From: a bacterium
Lineage (GTDB): Bacteria; Zixibacteria; MSB-5A5; GN15; FEB-12
Length of the DNA: 64,000 nucleotides
NCBI GenBank assembly: GCA_016708025.1
Contig: JADJGQ010000001.1
Span: forward strand, 744,001-808,000
Reading direction: 5' to 3'
The first letter of the stretch is position 1. Each line of letters begins with the position of its first letter. The notes beneath the pieces were generated by a model. The model saw nothing but the letters and a program-made list of their open reading frames with translations. It was not told the origin of the DNA and did no database searches. A program made the position numbers and the translations under genes. Shown piece by piece: positions 49,321 through 58,124 of the stretch.

Positions 49321-50103
49321 ATGGATGGACTTCTCTACACCTATGTGACATTGATCGGCCTGGCGATCGGTTCGTTCGCCAACGTGTTGATCTATCGTCT
49401 GCCACGAGAAAAGAACGTGGTCTTAAGCCGTTCGGCCTGCCCGAATTGCGGGACCATGCTTCGATGGTACCACAATATCCCATTGATAAGCTATCTGGTA
49501 CTCCGGGGAAAATGCGGATTCTGCAAGAAGCCGATCTCTTCCCGCTATCCTCTGGTCGAGGCGGTCAATGCGCTGATGTATCTCTATTTCCTCTGGCGTT
49601 TCGGGATGTCGTTGGAATTCCTGGTTTTCTGCTATCTCGGCACCGTGCTGTTGGTAGTCTTTTTCATCGATCTTGATTTTCAGATCATTCCGGACCTGTT
49701 GACCTATTCGGGGATGGTTCTCGGACTATTAGTAGCGCTGTTTCCCGGTGGTATCTCAATACTGAATTCGGCGATCGGACTTCTGGTCGGCGGCGGTTCG
49801 CTTTACCTGATCGCGATGCTCGGAGATGCGCTCTTCAAGAAAGAATCGATGGGGGGCGGTGATATCAAACTGGCGGCTATGCTCGGAGCATTTCTCGGCT
49901 GGCAAAAAGTATTGCTCATTTTCCTCTCGTCGGCGGTGATCGGTCTGGTGATCTCGCTGGCGATCATGGCATTTTCCGCCAAACTTCGCCAGGAGCGGGT
50001 TATCCCGTTCGGGCCGTTCATCGCCCTGGCGGCTGTGGTGACGATCCTCTATGGCGACCAGATCATTGCGTACTATCTGCACAATATTCTTGGCCTGAAC
50101 TAG
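49321..50103 (+). CDS. Prepilin peptidase (A24 family)
   Basis: I use the ATG at 49321 (260 residues); a GTG one codon earlier is possible. The N-terminal segment has the IGSFANVLIYRLPR motif and two CxxC pairs (CPNCG and CGFC), the methyltransferase/zinc domain of full-size PilD. Six or more membrane helices follow. The aspartate protease residues are in FFIDLDFQIIPD and GGGDIKLAAMLG. The enzyme cuts and methylates type IV pilin or type II secretion pseudopilin precursors. No pilin or pseudopilin gene is in the window, so substrates lie elsewhere. Confidence 0.93.
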   Translation: MDGLLYTYVTLIGLAIGSFANVLIYRLPREKNVVLSRSACPNCGTMLRWYHNIPLISYLVLRGKCGFCKKPISSRYPLVEAVNALMYLYFLWRFGMSLEFLVFCYLGTVLLVVFFIDLDFQIIPDLLTYSGMVLGLLVALFPGGISILNSAIGLLVGGGSLYLIAMLGDALFKKESMGGGDIKLAAMLGAFLGWQKVLLIFLSSAVIGLVISLAIMAFSAKLRQERVIPFGPFIALAAVVTILYGDQIIAYYLHNILGLN

Positions 50104-50144
50104 GCCATCCTTTTCCTCCCCACTAATAGACCGATACATAGGCT

Positions 50145-51965
50145 ATGCCGTTCGGTAAAGCTAAATATCGATTTGAGTCCGAGGTACATCTCGGCCTGTT
50201 GAGCATTGTTCTGGTGCTGCTGCTGTTGAGCGTTGCCTCGAACCTGGTGCTGTTTAACGCCCGGGTACGACTTCAGGACGAAACCACTGACCGGCTCCGG
50301 ACCGCGATCGTTGCTGTGACTCGTACGATCAACGACAATCATCTGGTGCAGATCCCTGATTCGTTGCGGCGCCATTTAGTGCGGCAGTATGAACTGAGCG
50401 GCCTGACCATTGTCCCCAATCATCCGACCGACAGCAGCCCGGCCGCCCACGTGAAATGGTTGCGGTCGATCCTGACCCAGTTACCTCCGTCTCAGGCACC
50501 GGATATCATAGACCGGCTGCTTCGAGCGGAGCCGAACAGATTGATGCGCGGGGATGACCAGCAGTTTTTTGTAGTGGCGCCACTTCCCAACGCCAATCAG
50601 AAGCGACTGGCGGTGGTTTCGGTCAACAGCTCTGACCTCGCTTATTTGCAGGATGGCAACCGAGTCGTCCTCTGGGTCGGGGCAGGGGTAACACTGTTGG
50701 CGGCTCTTGGGTATGTTATCCTCTCGCGTTTTATTTTCCGTCCATTCCGCAAGATCAGGGAACAGGCCAGACTGGCGGGTCGCGATGTTAGCGGGAACGA
50801 CCATGAGGCAGACGCGGTAGTGGAGGAATATAGACGGGTGATTCGCGACCTCCGCGATAAAGAGGCTGAATTGACCCGCGTCAATGCCACCATACAATCC
50901 CGAGCCGATTCGCTAGAGCAGTTTAATGAATACTTGATGTCGTCGATCGATTCCGGGATCATCTCGCTCGATCTGGAAGGGAATGTCAAGGCGGTCAATC
51001 TTGCGGCGCGGAGAATTCTCGGCCTCGGTGACTGCTCTGATGACGAGGCTTATGCGCAGATACTGGGGCGAGCTACACCGCTGTCCCAATTGATCTGGTC
51101 GGCATTGCAGGGGAAACGGTATGCCGGATACAGCGAAGTAGCACATCGGCTCTCCGAGGGCCGCGAACTGGTTCTGGGGATCGCGTTGTCGACTGTCAGG
51201 GATTCCGATCACCATGTGTTGGGTGTGTCAGTGTTGCTGAACGACCTGACCGAAGTAACGAATCTTCGCCAGCAGGTGGAACAGAAAAATCGGTTGGCCG
51301 CTCTCGGCGAAATGGCGGCAGGGCTGGCTCATCAGATCAGAAATTCGCTGGGGGCGATCGGTGGATTCGGCAATCTCCTCAAGCGAAGACTGCTCAAACT
51401 CGACCAGACGACCGAGATGGCCGAGTCGCTCCTCAAGGAAGCGCGTGAAGCCGAAGACCTCGTCTCCAAATTCCTCGCGTTTGCTCGGCCCTTGAATCCG
51501 CAGACGCAAATAGTCGCCTTGCGCCGGATGCTGGATGACCTCAAGGAGAACTATCGGGTACGCGAAGACAGTCGCCAGATCGAGTGTGTGATCAGCGGCG
51601 AGGAAATTGAGATCGAAGCCGACCCGCTATTGCTAAAACAGGTGATCGGCAATCTGATCGACAACGCCATCCAATCGTATGGCGGCGAGGCGGGGCGGGT
51701 TGAAGTATCACTCTCCCGCGAAAAGGAGAGTGCTACAATCCGAATTACTGACTTTGGATCAGGTATCGCCGAAGACAAACTTGACAAGATCTTTACGCCA
51801 TTCTATTCCTCTCGTCCGAGTGGGACCGGGCTGGGCCTTCCGTTGGCCAGCCGGATTGTCAGTCTGCATGGCGGCAGCCTGCAGGTTGACTCAGCCGTAG
51901 GCCGAGGGACGACCATTTTTGTCCATTTACCGTTATCCGTGCAACATCTCGAATCCGTCTCCTGA
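50145..51965 (+). CDS. Membrane histidine kinase with PAS domain (NtrB/AtoS-like)
   Basis: This 606-residue protein has membrane helices at about 18-37 and 173-196 enclosing a periplasmic sensor. A HAMP-like linker and coiled coil follow, then a PAS domain at about 260-370 (MSSIDSGIISLDLEGNVKAVN). The dimerisation helix carries the phospho-acceptor in AGLAHQIRNSLGAIGGF. The ATPase domain has NLIDNAIQSYGG, DFGSGIAEDKLDKIF and GTGLGLPLA. This organisation matches kinases that pair with NtrC-type regulators. No regulator is next to it; the orphan regulator at 34108 is a candidate partner, by inference. It follows the prepilin peptidase gene by 41 bases. Confidence 0.93.
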   Translation: MPFGKAKYRFESEVHLGLLSIVLVLLLLSVASNLVLFNARVRLQDETTDRLRTAIVAVTRTINDNHLVQIPDSLRRHLVRQYELSGLTIVPNHPTDSSPAAHVKWLRSILTQLPPSQAPDIIDRLLRAEPNRLMRGDDQQFFVVAPLPNANQKRLAVVSVNSSDLAYLQDGNRVVLWVGAGVTLLAALGYVILSRFIFRPFRKIREQARLAGRDVSGNDHEADAVVEEYRRVIRDLRDKEAELTRVNATIQSRADSLEQFNEYLMSSIDSGIISLDLEGNVKAVNLAARRILGLGDCSDDEAYAQILGRATPLSQLIWSALQGKRYAGYSEVAHRLSEGRELVLGIALSTVRDSDHHVLGVSVLLNDLTEVTNLRQQVEQKNRLAALGEMAAGLAHQIRNSLGAIGGFGNLLKRRLLKLDQTTEMAESLLKEAREAEDLVSKFLAFARPLNPQTQIVALRRMLDDLKENYRVREDSRQIECVISGEEIEIEADPLLLKQVIGNLIDNAIQSYGGEAGRVEVSLSREKESATIRITDFGSGIAEDKLDKIFTPFYSSRPSGTGLGLPLASRIVSLHGGSLQVDSAVGRGTTIFVHLPLSVQHLESVS

Positions 51966-51982
51966 CCCCTCCAGAAAATGCT

Positions 51983-52010
51983 TGGGAAATCGGCCATATC
52001 TGTTATATTG
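51983..52010 (+). promoter_or_regulatory. Putative promoter of the efp-rnhC pair
   Basis: TTGGGA (51983-51988), a 16-base spacer and TATATT (52005-52010). The predicted leader is about 17 bases and contains AGGAGG. Confidence 0.45.
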
Positions 52011-52033
52011 GCCGCACTTTTGCAGGAGGATGC

Positions 52034-52591
52034 ATGTACAGTGTTTCGGATTTCAGACGGGGATTGCCTATCGTCGTAGACGATCAGCCGTACTATGTGG
52101 TTGAGTATCAACACTTCAAGATGGGTCGCGGAAAGGCGAATATCCGCACCAAACTCAAACATATCAAGACCGGATCGGTGATCGAAAAGGTCTTCTCATC
52201 CAATGATGTTTTCAAGCCTCCAGATCTCGAAAACCGACGCATGCAATACCTCTATGAGGCGACCGGCGAAGCGACCTTCATGGATGTTCAGAATTACGAA
52301 CAGATCACCGTACCGGTAGAAAAACTTGGCGATGCCAAGTGGTATCTGATCGAAAACTCCGAGTACCAGGTGCTATTTCTGGATAACGCACCGATCTCCG
52401 TGGAATTGCCCGCGGCCGTCACCTTGCAGGTGACGGAGACCGAGCCTTCGGCCAGAGGGGACACAGTGAGCAACGTCACCAAACCGGCCAAGTTGAGCAC
52501 CGGGCTGATGGTGAAAGTACCCCCGTTCGTCAAAGAGGGGGACATGGTTCGCGTCGACACCCGTAGTGGCGAATATCTCGAAAGAGCGTAA
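52034..52591 (+). CDS. efp: Translation elongation factor P
   Basis: This 185-residue protein is full length. It opens MYSVSDFRRGLPIVVD and contains the EF-P signature (NVTKPAKLSTGLMVKVPPFVKEGD). AGGAGG lies 5 bases before the ATG. EF-P rescues ribosomes stalled at polyproline. The tip residue that is lysine and beta-lysylated in E. coli aligns with Arg32 here (FKMGRGKAN). In some bacteria an Arg at this point is rhamnosylated by EarP; in others, such as Thermus, the loop also reads GRG. No earP or epmA gene is in the window. Confidence 0.96.
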   Translation: MYSVSDFRRGLPIVVDDQPYYVVEYQHFKMGRGKANIRTKLKHIKTGSVIEKVFSSNDVFKPPDLENRRMQYLYEATGEATFMDVQNYEQITVPVEKLGDAKWYLIENSEYQVLFLDNAPISVELPAAVTLQVTETEPSARGDTVSNVTKPAKLSTGLMVKVPPFVKEGDMVRVDTRSGEYLERA

Positions 52592-52600
52592 GGAGAGGAT

Positions 52601-53248
52601 TTGCCGGTTATTATTGGAGTCGACGAATCGGGCAAAGGTGACTTTTTTGGGCCGCTGGTAATAGCGGCCCTTTTGGCATCCGATGACGACGTTGGTCAAC
52701 TGACAGCCCTTGGCGTGCGTGACTCAAAGCAGATCGCCGATAAAAAACTGCTGCAGATCGACACACAACTTCGCGCGCAGTTCCCCCATGCAATCCGTGT
52801 GATCCTGCCCGAAGAATACAATCGGCTCTACCGCAAGATCAAGAATCTGAATATCCTCTTGGCGCAGGGGCATGCTGAAGTGATCCAGAAGGTGCTGGGA
52901 AAAGCGCCGGCCGACCTGGCGATCTCCGATCAGTTCGGCAAGCCTGAGCTGATCCTCAAAGCGCTGGCCGACTGTAACTGCACGGTGAGACTGGAGCAGA
53001 CAGTTCGCGCGGAATCAATCCCCCAGGTGGGCGCGGCATCAATCCTGGCTCGCGCCGAATTCGTCCGCCAGATGGAACAACTCTCTGAACAGGCCGGGAT
53101 GATTCTCCCCAAGGGGGCCGGGTCGCCGGTCGATTCTGCAGGAAGTCGGTTGGTTCAAAGTCAGGGAGAGGCCGTGCTTGAACGGTACGCCAAACATCAT
53201 TTCAAAAACTACATTCGGGTCACGGCCCACGCCAACTCTACCAAATGA
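52601..53248 (+). CDS. rnhC: Ribonuclease HIII, short form
   Basis: This 215-residue protein starts at TTG (52601), supported by AAGGAGAG just upstream. An in-frame stop (the efp stop at 52589) rules out any longer form. The catalytic acidic residues are in GVDESGKGDFFGPLV, VRDSKQIADKKL and AISDQFGKP. The LPEEYNRLYRKIKNLNILLAQGHA segment is typical of RNase HIII rather than HII. The enzyme cuts RNA in RNA/DNA hybrids. Usual HIII proteins are about 300 residues with an N-terminal TBP-like substrate-binding domain; that domain is absent here. It is probably co-transcribed with efp. Confidence 0.88.
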   Translation: MPVIIGVDESGKGDFFGPLVIAALLASDDDVGQLTALGVRDSKQIADKKLLQIDTQLRAQFPHAIRVILPEEYNRLYRKIKNLNILLAQGHAEVIQKVLGKAPADLAISDQFGKPELILKALADCNCTVRLEQTVRAESIPQVGAASILARAEFVRQMEQLSEQAGMILPKGAGSPVDSAGSRLVQSQGEAVLERYAKHHFKNYIRVTAHANSTK

Positions 53249-53251
53249 GAA

Positions 53252-53271
53252 GGCCGGAGGAAACTCCGGCC
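53252..53271. terminator. Hairpin between convergent genes, probable terminator
   Basis: GGCCGGAG-GAAA-CTCCGGCC is a perfect 8-bp stem with a GNRA tetraloop, between rnhC (plus) and the lipoprotein gene (minus). No strong T run follows on either strand. Confidence 0.5.
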
Positions 53272-53301
53272 CGTCCAATTCATCAATAACTTCAACTCTG
53301 T

Positions 53302-54039
53302 CTACTTGACAAAACTGACCAGCTCACCAAGCTGTCTTCCATTCGGATAAGACTGCGTGGCGCCGATCACGTAACGAACCAGCCCGTACCCAGGCGCAAA
53401 CCAGTACTTATTGGTTGAACCATCGGACAACTGATTTACGACACGTGCAGCACCGGCGAACGAAGACCCATTCGCCAGGATGATAGTCTCGACCGCTTCA
53501 ACCTTCAGCTCGTTGCTACCGGTGGTTGGAAAAACCTTTGTCACTGCGCCGCCGTTGCCGCCATCCTCACCACCGAGAATTTCTCCGAAGTCTTCGTCAC
53601 CGGTGACGATAGAGGCGGTGTCAGAATCGTATCCCGGATAGCGTGTCCACTTGGCGCCGGGCTGCAGCGGACCTTGGAGGATCCGTTCGCCGACTCCGTT
53701 GATCCCTTCATAGAGGTAGAGACTTGCTCCGGTGACTACGATGAAACTGGTATCGTAGCCGGTACCATTTTGATAAAACCACTGGGTGGCGGTGGCATTT
53801 GAGAAGGGAACTGCACCGCCCACTTTGAACGTGGTCGCAGAGGTCCGGCCATCAGAATCCCGCACTTCATACGTGGCGGTATACCCCTGATCGATCGGGA
53901 AGTAATACGTGATCAGGCTGGCATCCGTGGTCGTTTCGGTATAGGGCGCGATGATATCATCGTCAGAACAACTGATCAAAAAGAGGGAGATACCCAGACA
54001 GACGGTGGTCAAGAGTAGGATAGAAATTCGCTTCTTCAT
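53302..54039 (-). CDS. Lipoprotein of unknown function
   Basis: The start is the ATG at 54039 on the minus strand (245 residues), preceded by GGAGGAG and opening the lipoprotein signal MKKRISILLLTTVCLG with lipobox LISC and an acidic SDDD after the cysteine. Longer readings into 54504 have no signal peptide and cross the divergent promoter region. The mature part is beta-rich (YYFPIDQGYTATYEV, KYWFAPGYGLVRYVIG). The YWFAPGYGLVR pattern recurs in lipoproteins of FCB and Deltaproteobacteria that lack a named function. It is a single gene facing rnhC. Confidence 0.78.
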   Translation of the reverse strand: MKKRISILLLTTVCLGISLFLISCSDDDIIAPYTETTTDASLITYYFPIDQGYTATYEVRDSDGRTSATTFKVGGAVPFSNATATQWFYQNGTGYDTSFIVVTGASLYLYEGINGVGERILQGPLQPGAKWTRYPGYDSDTASIVTGDEDFGEILGGEDGGNGGAVTKVFPTTGSNELKVEAVETIILANGSSFAGAARVVNQLSDGSTNKYWFAPGYGLVRYVIGATQSYPNGRQLGELVSFVK

Positions 54040-54312
54040 ATGACTGCTCCTCCTGGTCGGATGAAGAGTTTGAAACAGGCTTGCGAGCGAGGAATAGGCA
54101 AGTTTGGTGCCGCGGCCGGAACGTCCGGCTAAGTCGTTATCCCCGTTACTTGCGCCTTTACTGCCCGTCAGGGGGGACCAAAAAGAACAGTCCAAAAAGT
54201 ATGGGGAGATCCCCTCAGTCGCTGGCTGCCGGACATCCGCCCGCGTCCCTAAGCAGATAGCGCAAATTGCCGATAATTTGACAGATGGTAACGGCTTACG
54301 AAGGGACTGCGG
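54040..54312. promoter_or_regulatory. Divergent intergenic region
   Basis: These 273 bases separate the minus-strand lipoprotein gene from the plus-strand signalling cluster and must hold both promoters. I see TTGACA at about 54278 but no acceptable -10 at the right distance, and no repeats or small reading frames worth reporting. Confidence 0.4.
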
Positions 54313-56307
54313 ATGTTCGGTGAATTGCTGGTAGACTGGATTGTACCGTTCGGATTGATCGCCGCTTTGGTGGTCATGGTTCAATTGCGCGACCGATTGA
54401 TCGCGATCGATGAACGGGCGTATCACTTTGTTACCTCCGGTCTCGGTTTTCTCGCTCTCGCCGTGGTACTTCGCCTCCATCATCAGGGAGGATTGCTGAC
54501 GCAAATGCCGTTTGTCTCAGATCCGATCTTCTACCGGCTCATCTTCTGGTCGGCGATCACTGCCGGCATCGGCTTGGTTGTCAGTGGTGTCGCAAGCTAC
54601 CTGGCGGTAATATCCACCAGGAATGCTTCGCAACGAAATCACCTGGCCGGCCTTGAGCTGATACGAACAGTCGAGCGTCTGCTGACGATCGAACCTCGCG
54701 CGACCGCTCTTCTTGCAACGACAACAGAGCATTTGGCGAAGACCTTTGGTGCTTCGATGAAATCCATCTATCGCAGAGAGCATCGAACTGGTGATCTCTG
54801 CCGAATCGATCTTCCGGATCAACCTGTGATAAACAGCCTGCCGGAGCGCATCAGCTCTGCAGATTTGGCGACAGGGCTGACAAGATTATCTGAACAGACC
54901 CAACTCACCGCTTTCCCCGTGCGTACGGGGAATGCTGTCGAGGCGGTGTTGCTGTTGGGGCCATCTCTTGCACTCACCTCGGAAGACCGCATGAACATCT
55001 CTGTGGTGTGTGACATTCTGGGACACCGACTGGCGCTTGATATCGAGAGCGCTCGTCTCAAGGCAGAAACAGATCGCTCAGAGATGCTTCAGGAATTACG
55101 TGAGCGTGCCCGGAAACTGGATAGTCAGAGCCGCGTCATTTCGCTCCTGCTGGGCAGAGTGCGTGACCTGATGCAACTCGACCAGGCATCGCTGTCAATG
55201 ATTCGGACCGATCTTGGACGGATGACCAGGTACACATCTGGCGCTGCTGGCTCAATATTGACCGAAAAAGGGCTGCCGATCCCGCAGGGGATTTCGCGCC
55301 AACTGGTGGCCGGACTCCTCGAGCCAGTCACGAAGATCAACGAAATGTCACAGTTTGGGTTGTCCGACCAGATGAGATCGGGCGTGGCGATCTGGTGCCG
55401 TCAATCCGATCGTACGGTCGTTCTCTTCTTGCTGGCATCAACGCAGACCGGCGATCTTGTAGCGGATAGTGACAGCAGCCTGGCCTATCTGGCTAACATA
55501 ACAGATGATCTATTGACCGACCTGAAAGCGCGCCGCGCACGCAAACGGCAAGCGACCCAACTCGGAAGAGTACAGCAAATATTGTATCGAACTATGTCGC
55601 GCCCAGATCTCGAATCGACTGGAAAAGCGATCGCGTCATTCCTCCGGAATGAGTTACAGGTTGATCTGGTTCGGGTGACGACGGCGGACCAGAGTCCGTC
55701 ATTTCTCCGCACTATCGGATTCTCCTGCGGTGAGGGAGTAGATTGCGCGGACGAGGTAACGATCTTGCGCAGTCACCTTCGGGTTCACGAAGAGGTCCTG
55801 AGTTCAGGCAAGGCAGTCTGGTTTGATGCAGCGCGGTCCGATCTGTCGATGTCGCAGGCGGAAGCTCAATCAATGTTGACTGCGCCATTGGGTGCGGTTG
55901 CGATCATGCCGATCAGAACCGGCGCGGGGTATGGTGGTACGATCAGTATCGCGTCGGGCCGAGGTGGGCGACGGGGCAGATTTAGTCGAAGTGAGCGGCA
56001 GTTGATCGCTCTGCTCGCGCAGGTTGCAGGAATGGCACTCGTGAATCATGATCGAACGGAAACAAACGCCGCCTGGAGCGTGACGCGGCCAAGTGACCGT
56101 CAGTTGCGCAGCCGAATGAAATCATCGCTCTCCGGCATTCTTGGCTCGCTTGAATTGATGCGGATGCCGGAGACGAACGAACGCCAGCTTGCGCATTACC
56201 TCAAAATCATCGATTCTTCCGCCCGTCGGATCAACGATTACTTGACCACTGGCTCAAGCGCGACTTCTGTTTTGGAAGGTGAGGGGAAAGATGTCCACCC
56301 GAACTGA
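54313..56307 (+). CDS. Membrane multi-GAF protein with histidine-less kinase dimerisation helix
   Basis: This 664-residue protein has three membrane helices in the first 100 residues (WIVPFGLIAALVVMVQL; FLALAVVLRL; TAGIGLVVSGVASYLAV). About three GAF-like modules follow (roughly 115-260, 275-390 and 410-575). The last 60 residues resemble a HisKA helix pair: LRSRMKSSLSGILGSLELM and YLKIIDSSARRINDYL. Aligned to the usual SHELRTPLTSI, the phospho-His position is Ser and no ATPase domain follows. It therefore looks like a sensor without kinase chemistry. AAGGGA precedes the ATG. It overlaps the next gene by 17 bases and probably works with it and the downstream receiver. Confidence 0.75.
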   Translation: MFGELLVDWIVPFGLIAALVVMVQLRDRLIAIDERAYHFVTSGLGFLALAVVLRLHHQGGLLTQMPFVSDPIFYRLIFWSAITAGIGLVVSGVASYLAVISTRNASQRNHLAGLELIRTVERLLTIEPRATALLATTTEHLAKTFGASMKSIYRREHRTGDLCRIDLPDQPVINSLPERISSADLATGLTRLSEQTQLTAFPVRTGNAVEAVLLLGPSLALTSEDRMNISVVCDILGHRLALDIESARLKAETDRSEMLQELRERARKLDSQSRVISLLLGRVRDLMQLDQASLSMIRTDLGRMTRYTSGAAGSILTEKGLPIPQGISRQLVAGLLEPVTKINEMSQFGLSDQMRSGVAIWCRQSDRTVVLFLLASTQTGDLVADSDSSLAYLANITDDLLTDLKARRARKRQATQLGRVQQILYRTMSRPDLESTGKAIASFLRNELQVDLVRVTTADQSPSFLRTIGFSCGEGVDCADEVTILRSHLRVHEEVLSSGKAVWFDAARSDLSMSQAEAQSMLTAPLGAVAIMPIRTGAGYGGTISIASGRGGRRGRFSRSERQLIALLAQVAGMALVNHDRTETNAAWSVTRPSDRQLRSRMKSSLSGILGSLELMRMPETNERQLAHYLKIIDSSARRINDYLTTGSSATSVLEGEGKDVHPN

Positions 56308-57697
56308 GCAGCGTTCCGCATCGACGGCACACTGGCTGAGCGAGATAGTGTCACGCCACGGGCGTGTCTTTTATTCCGGGACTGGTTTCCCGCAGCTTTT
56401 TGAGCGGATAGAGCAGTCGGGGGAACACCATTTCGACAACACCTGGATCTATATTCCCGCACATTATCTTCAGATGGTAGCTGACCAATCCGACCAGCGT
56501 GGCGAACGGACCGGCATTGTCTGGGCCGAACCGATCTTGTGTGACGATCGTTCGGTGTTTCCTCTGCTTTATCGCGGCGAAGTGGTGGCCATGTTGTCGT
56601 CAGACACATCGGTCCTTCCTGAATTCGATTCCTCCGAACTGAACGCAATCCAGGGATGGTGCGCTGAATATGTGAATGATTCACCGGACCAGGTTCGGGA
56701 ACGTTGCGGAATGTTTGTGCGCGAGCTGTTTCGGGGAGGAGACTCTCCACAGCAATTCATGAAGCGAGCGATGACCCTGTTGACCAACGGGTGGTCCCGA
56801 AGCTGTGCCGGATTGTATGTCGAGAGCCAGGGGACTTTCTGGCTGAATCTGGCGATCGGCGATGTCAGTCGATGGTTCCGACTGGTCAGGCATTTCCATC
56901 CCGAGGCGGCGATGCGGATGCTGGAGTCGGTCTACCGCCATGAGTATTTCATTCCGGCTGATACGATCGGTGATTATCCGACTTTCCTCGATGTTCTTCC
57001 GGATTTCTATTTTGTGCATGAGGGGATGCTGTCACCGCGCGCCAAACAGTTCATCTTGATGAGCGGCCCTGGAGCGATAACTCGATCGCAGGCGATGCAG
57101 TTGCAGGAATACGCACGGCTGGTGAGCGGGCTTCAGGAGTTCCAGTTTGCCTCGGGTAGTGAGTTGATCCCGAATTTCAGCCGACTGGCCGCGCAGGGCG
57201 TGGGGGAGAGTACTTTCGAACAAATGTTGACCGAAACCTGGAATTGGCTCTCTCAGCAGATCAGCTTGTCGCGCGTCGCAATTCTCTGCCGACTCGATGA
57301 TTCACCGACCCCGTGCGGCCTGATCATTCAGCGTCAACAGGATGGTGAAACCCAACTGGCCCGGATGGAGCTACAGATCCCGCCGTACATTATCGAACGA
57401 CTGAAAAACGGTAACGGGTACGCGATCGAAGATGTGCGCGGCGGGGAACTAGTTGACACTATAGCCAAGGAACGCTACCTGCATCATATCCTTTCAGAAT
57501 ACTACCTTCCGATCCAGACTCCTGCTGGCGTGATTGGCGCGGCAGTCTTCAGCGCACCAAGTGCGGGAGACTACCTCACTATGGAACTTCAGTTGCTGGA
57601 AGCGGTGACTGCATACTTCTCGCTCTGGATGCAGATGGACCGTCGCCGTGATTGTCACGGCAAAGAAGCTGAAAGCGTCACGGCCGCCCATGACTGA
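56291..57697 (+). CDS. Soluble GAF-like sensor protein
   Basis: The start is taken at the ATG at 56291 (468 residues), with GAGGGG just upstream and inside the end of the preceding gene; GTG at 56279 is an alternative. No signal peptide or membrane helix is present. The protein appears to be three GAF-like modules (about 15-130, 150-280 and 290-455), for example FPLLYRGEVVAMLSSD and YLPIQTPAGVIGAAVFSAP, which are typical GAF strand patterns. It lacks any catalytic output domain. It overlaps its two neighbours and so is translated with the membrane protein before it and the receiver after it. Ligand and role are unknown. Confidence 0.65.
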   Translation: MSTRTEQRSASTAHWLSEIVSRHGRVFYSGTGFPQLFERIEQSGEHHFDNTWIYIPAHYLQMVADQSDQRGERTGIVWAEPILCDDRSVFPLLYRGEVVAMLSSDTSVLPEFDSSELNAIQGWCAEYVNDSPDQVRERCGMFVRELFRGGDSPQQFMKRAMTLLTNGWSRSCAGLYVESQGTFWLNLAIGDVSRWFRLVRHFHPEAAMRMLESVYRHEYFIPADTIGDYPTFLDVLPDFYFVHEGMLSPRAKQFILMSGPGAITRSQAMQLQEYARLVSGLQEFQFASGSELIPNFSRLAAQGVGESTFEQMLTETWNWLSQQISLSRVAILCRLDDSPTPCGLIIQRQQDGETQLARMELQIPPYIIERLKNGNGYAIEDVRGGELVDTIAKERYLHHILSEYYLPIQTPAGVIGAAVFSAPSAGDYLTMELQLLEAVTAYFSLWMQMDRRRDCHGKEAESVTAAHD

Positions 57698-58091
57698 CCT
57701 GCAAATTGAGCCATCGGGCTCGGGCAAAACCAAGTTGCATCTGGACATTCTGGCTGTCGATGATGACCCCCGTGTCCTGCTGGCCTTGACTGACATTCTC
57801 CATCTTGAAGACCACGAAGTAACGACTGCATTGGACGCCTGCCAGGCACTCGCTCTGTTAAGGCGGAAGCGATTCGATCTGGTGATCAGTGATCTGGGCA
57901 TGCCCGGTATGTCCGGACTTGAACTGGGTGCGGAAGCCGGCCGCTTGTATCCCGGCCTGAAGTTTGTGATTGTTACCGGGTATGGCGCCAAGATCACCGA
58001 GGCAGAACGGGTGGCTGCCGGAGTTATTGGTGTCATGGATAAGCCATTCAAAATCAATGAATTACTGCAATTACTTCAACTGTCGGTCTAA
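57690..58091 (+). CDS. Stand-alone response regulator receiver
   Basis: The ATG at 57690 overlaps the stop of the previous gene by eight bases (133 residues); an upstream GTG at 57648 would lie wholly within that gene. The receiver fold shows AVDDDPRVLLAL, the phospho-acceptor in LVISDLGMPGMSGLEL, Thr in VIVTGYGA and Lys in VMDKPF, so phosphorylation is expected. There is no output domain, as in CheY or Spo0F. The neighbouring sensor lacks a phospho-His, so the phosphate must come from another kinase. Confidence 0.88.
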   Translation: MTDLQIEPSGSGKTKLHLDILAVDDDPRVLLALTDILHLEDHEVTTALDACQALALLRRKRFDLVISDLGMPGMSGLELGAEAGRLYPGLKFVIVTGYGAKITEAERVAAGVIGVMDKPFKINELLQLLQLSV

Positions 58092-58124
58092 TTAGTCCTG
58101 GAACAAACTCCCTTCATAAAGCGT

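Noticed and set aside
54040..54504. Longer N-terminus for the minus-strand lipoprotein (400-codon frame)
   Set aside because: The extension has no signal peptide and overlaps the divergent gene; the internal ATG at 54039 has GGAGGAG and opens a clear lipoprotein signal.
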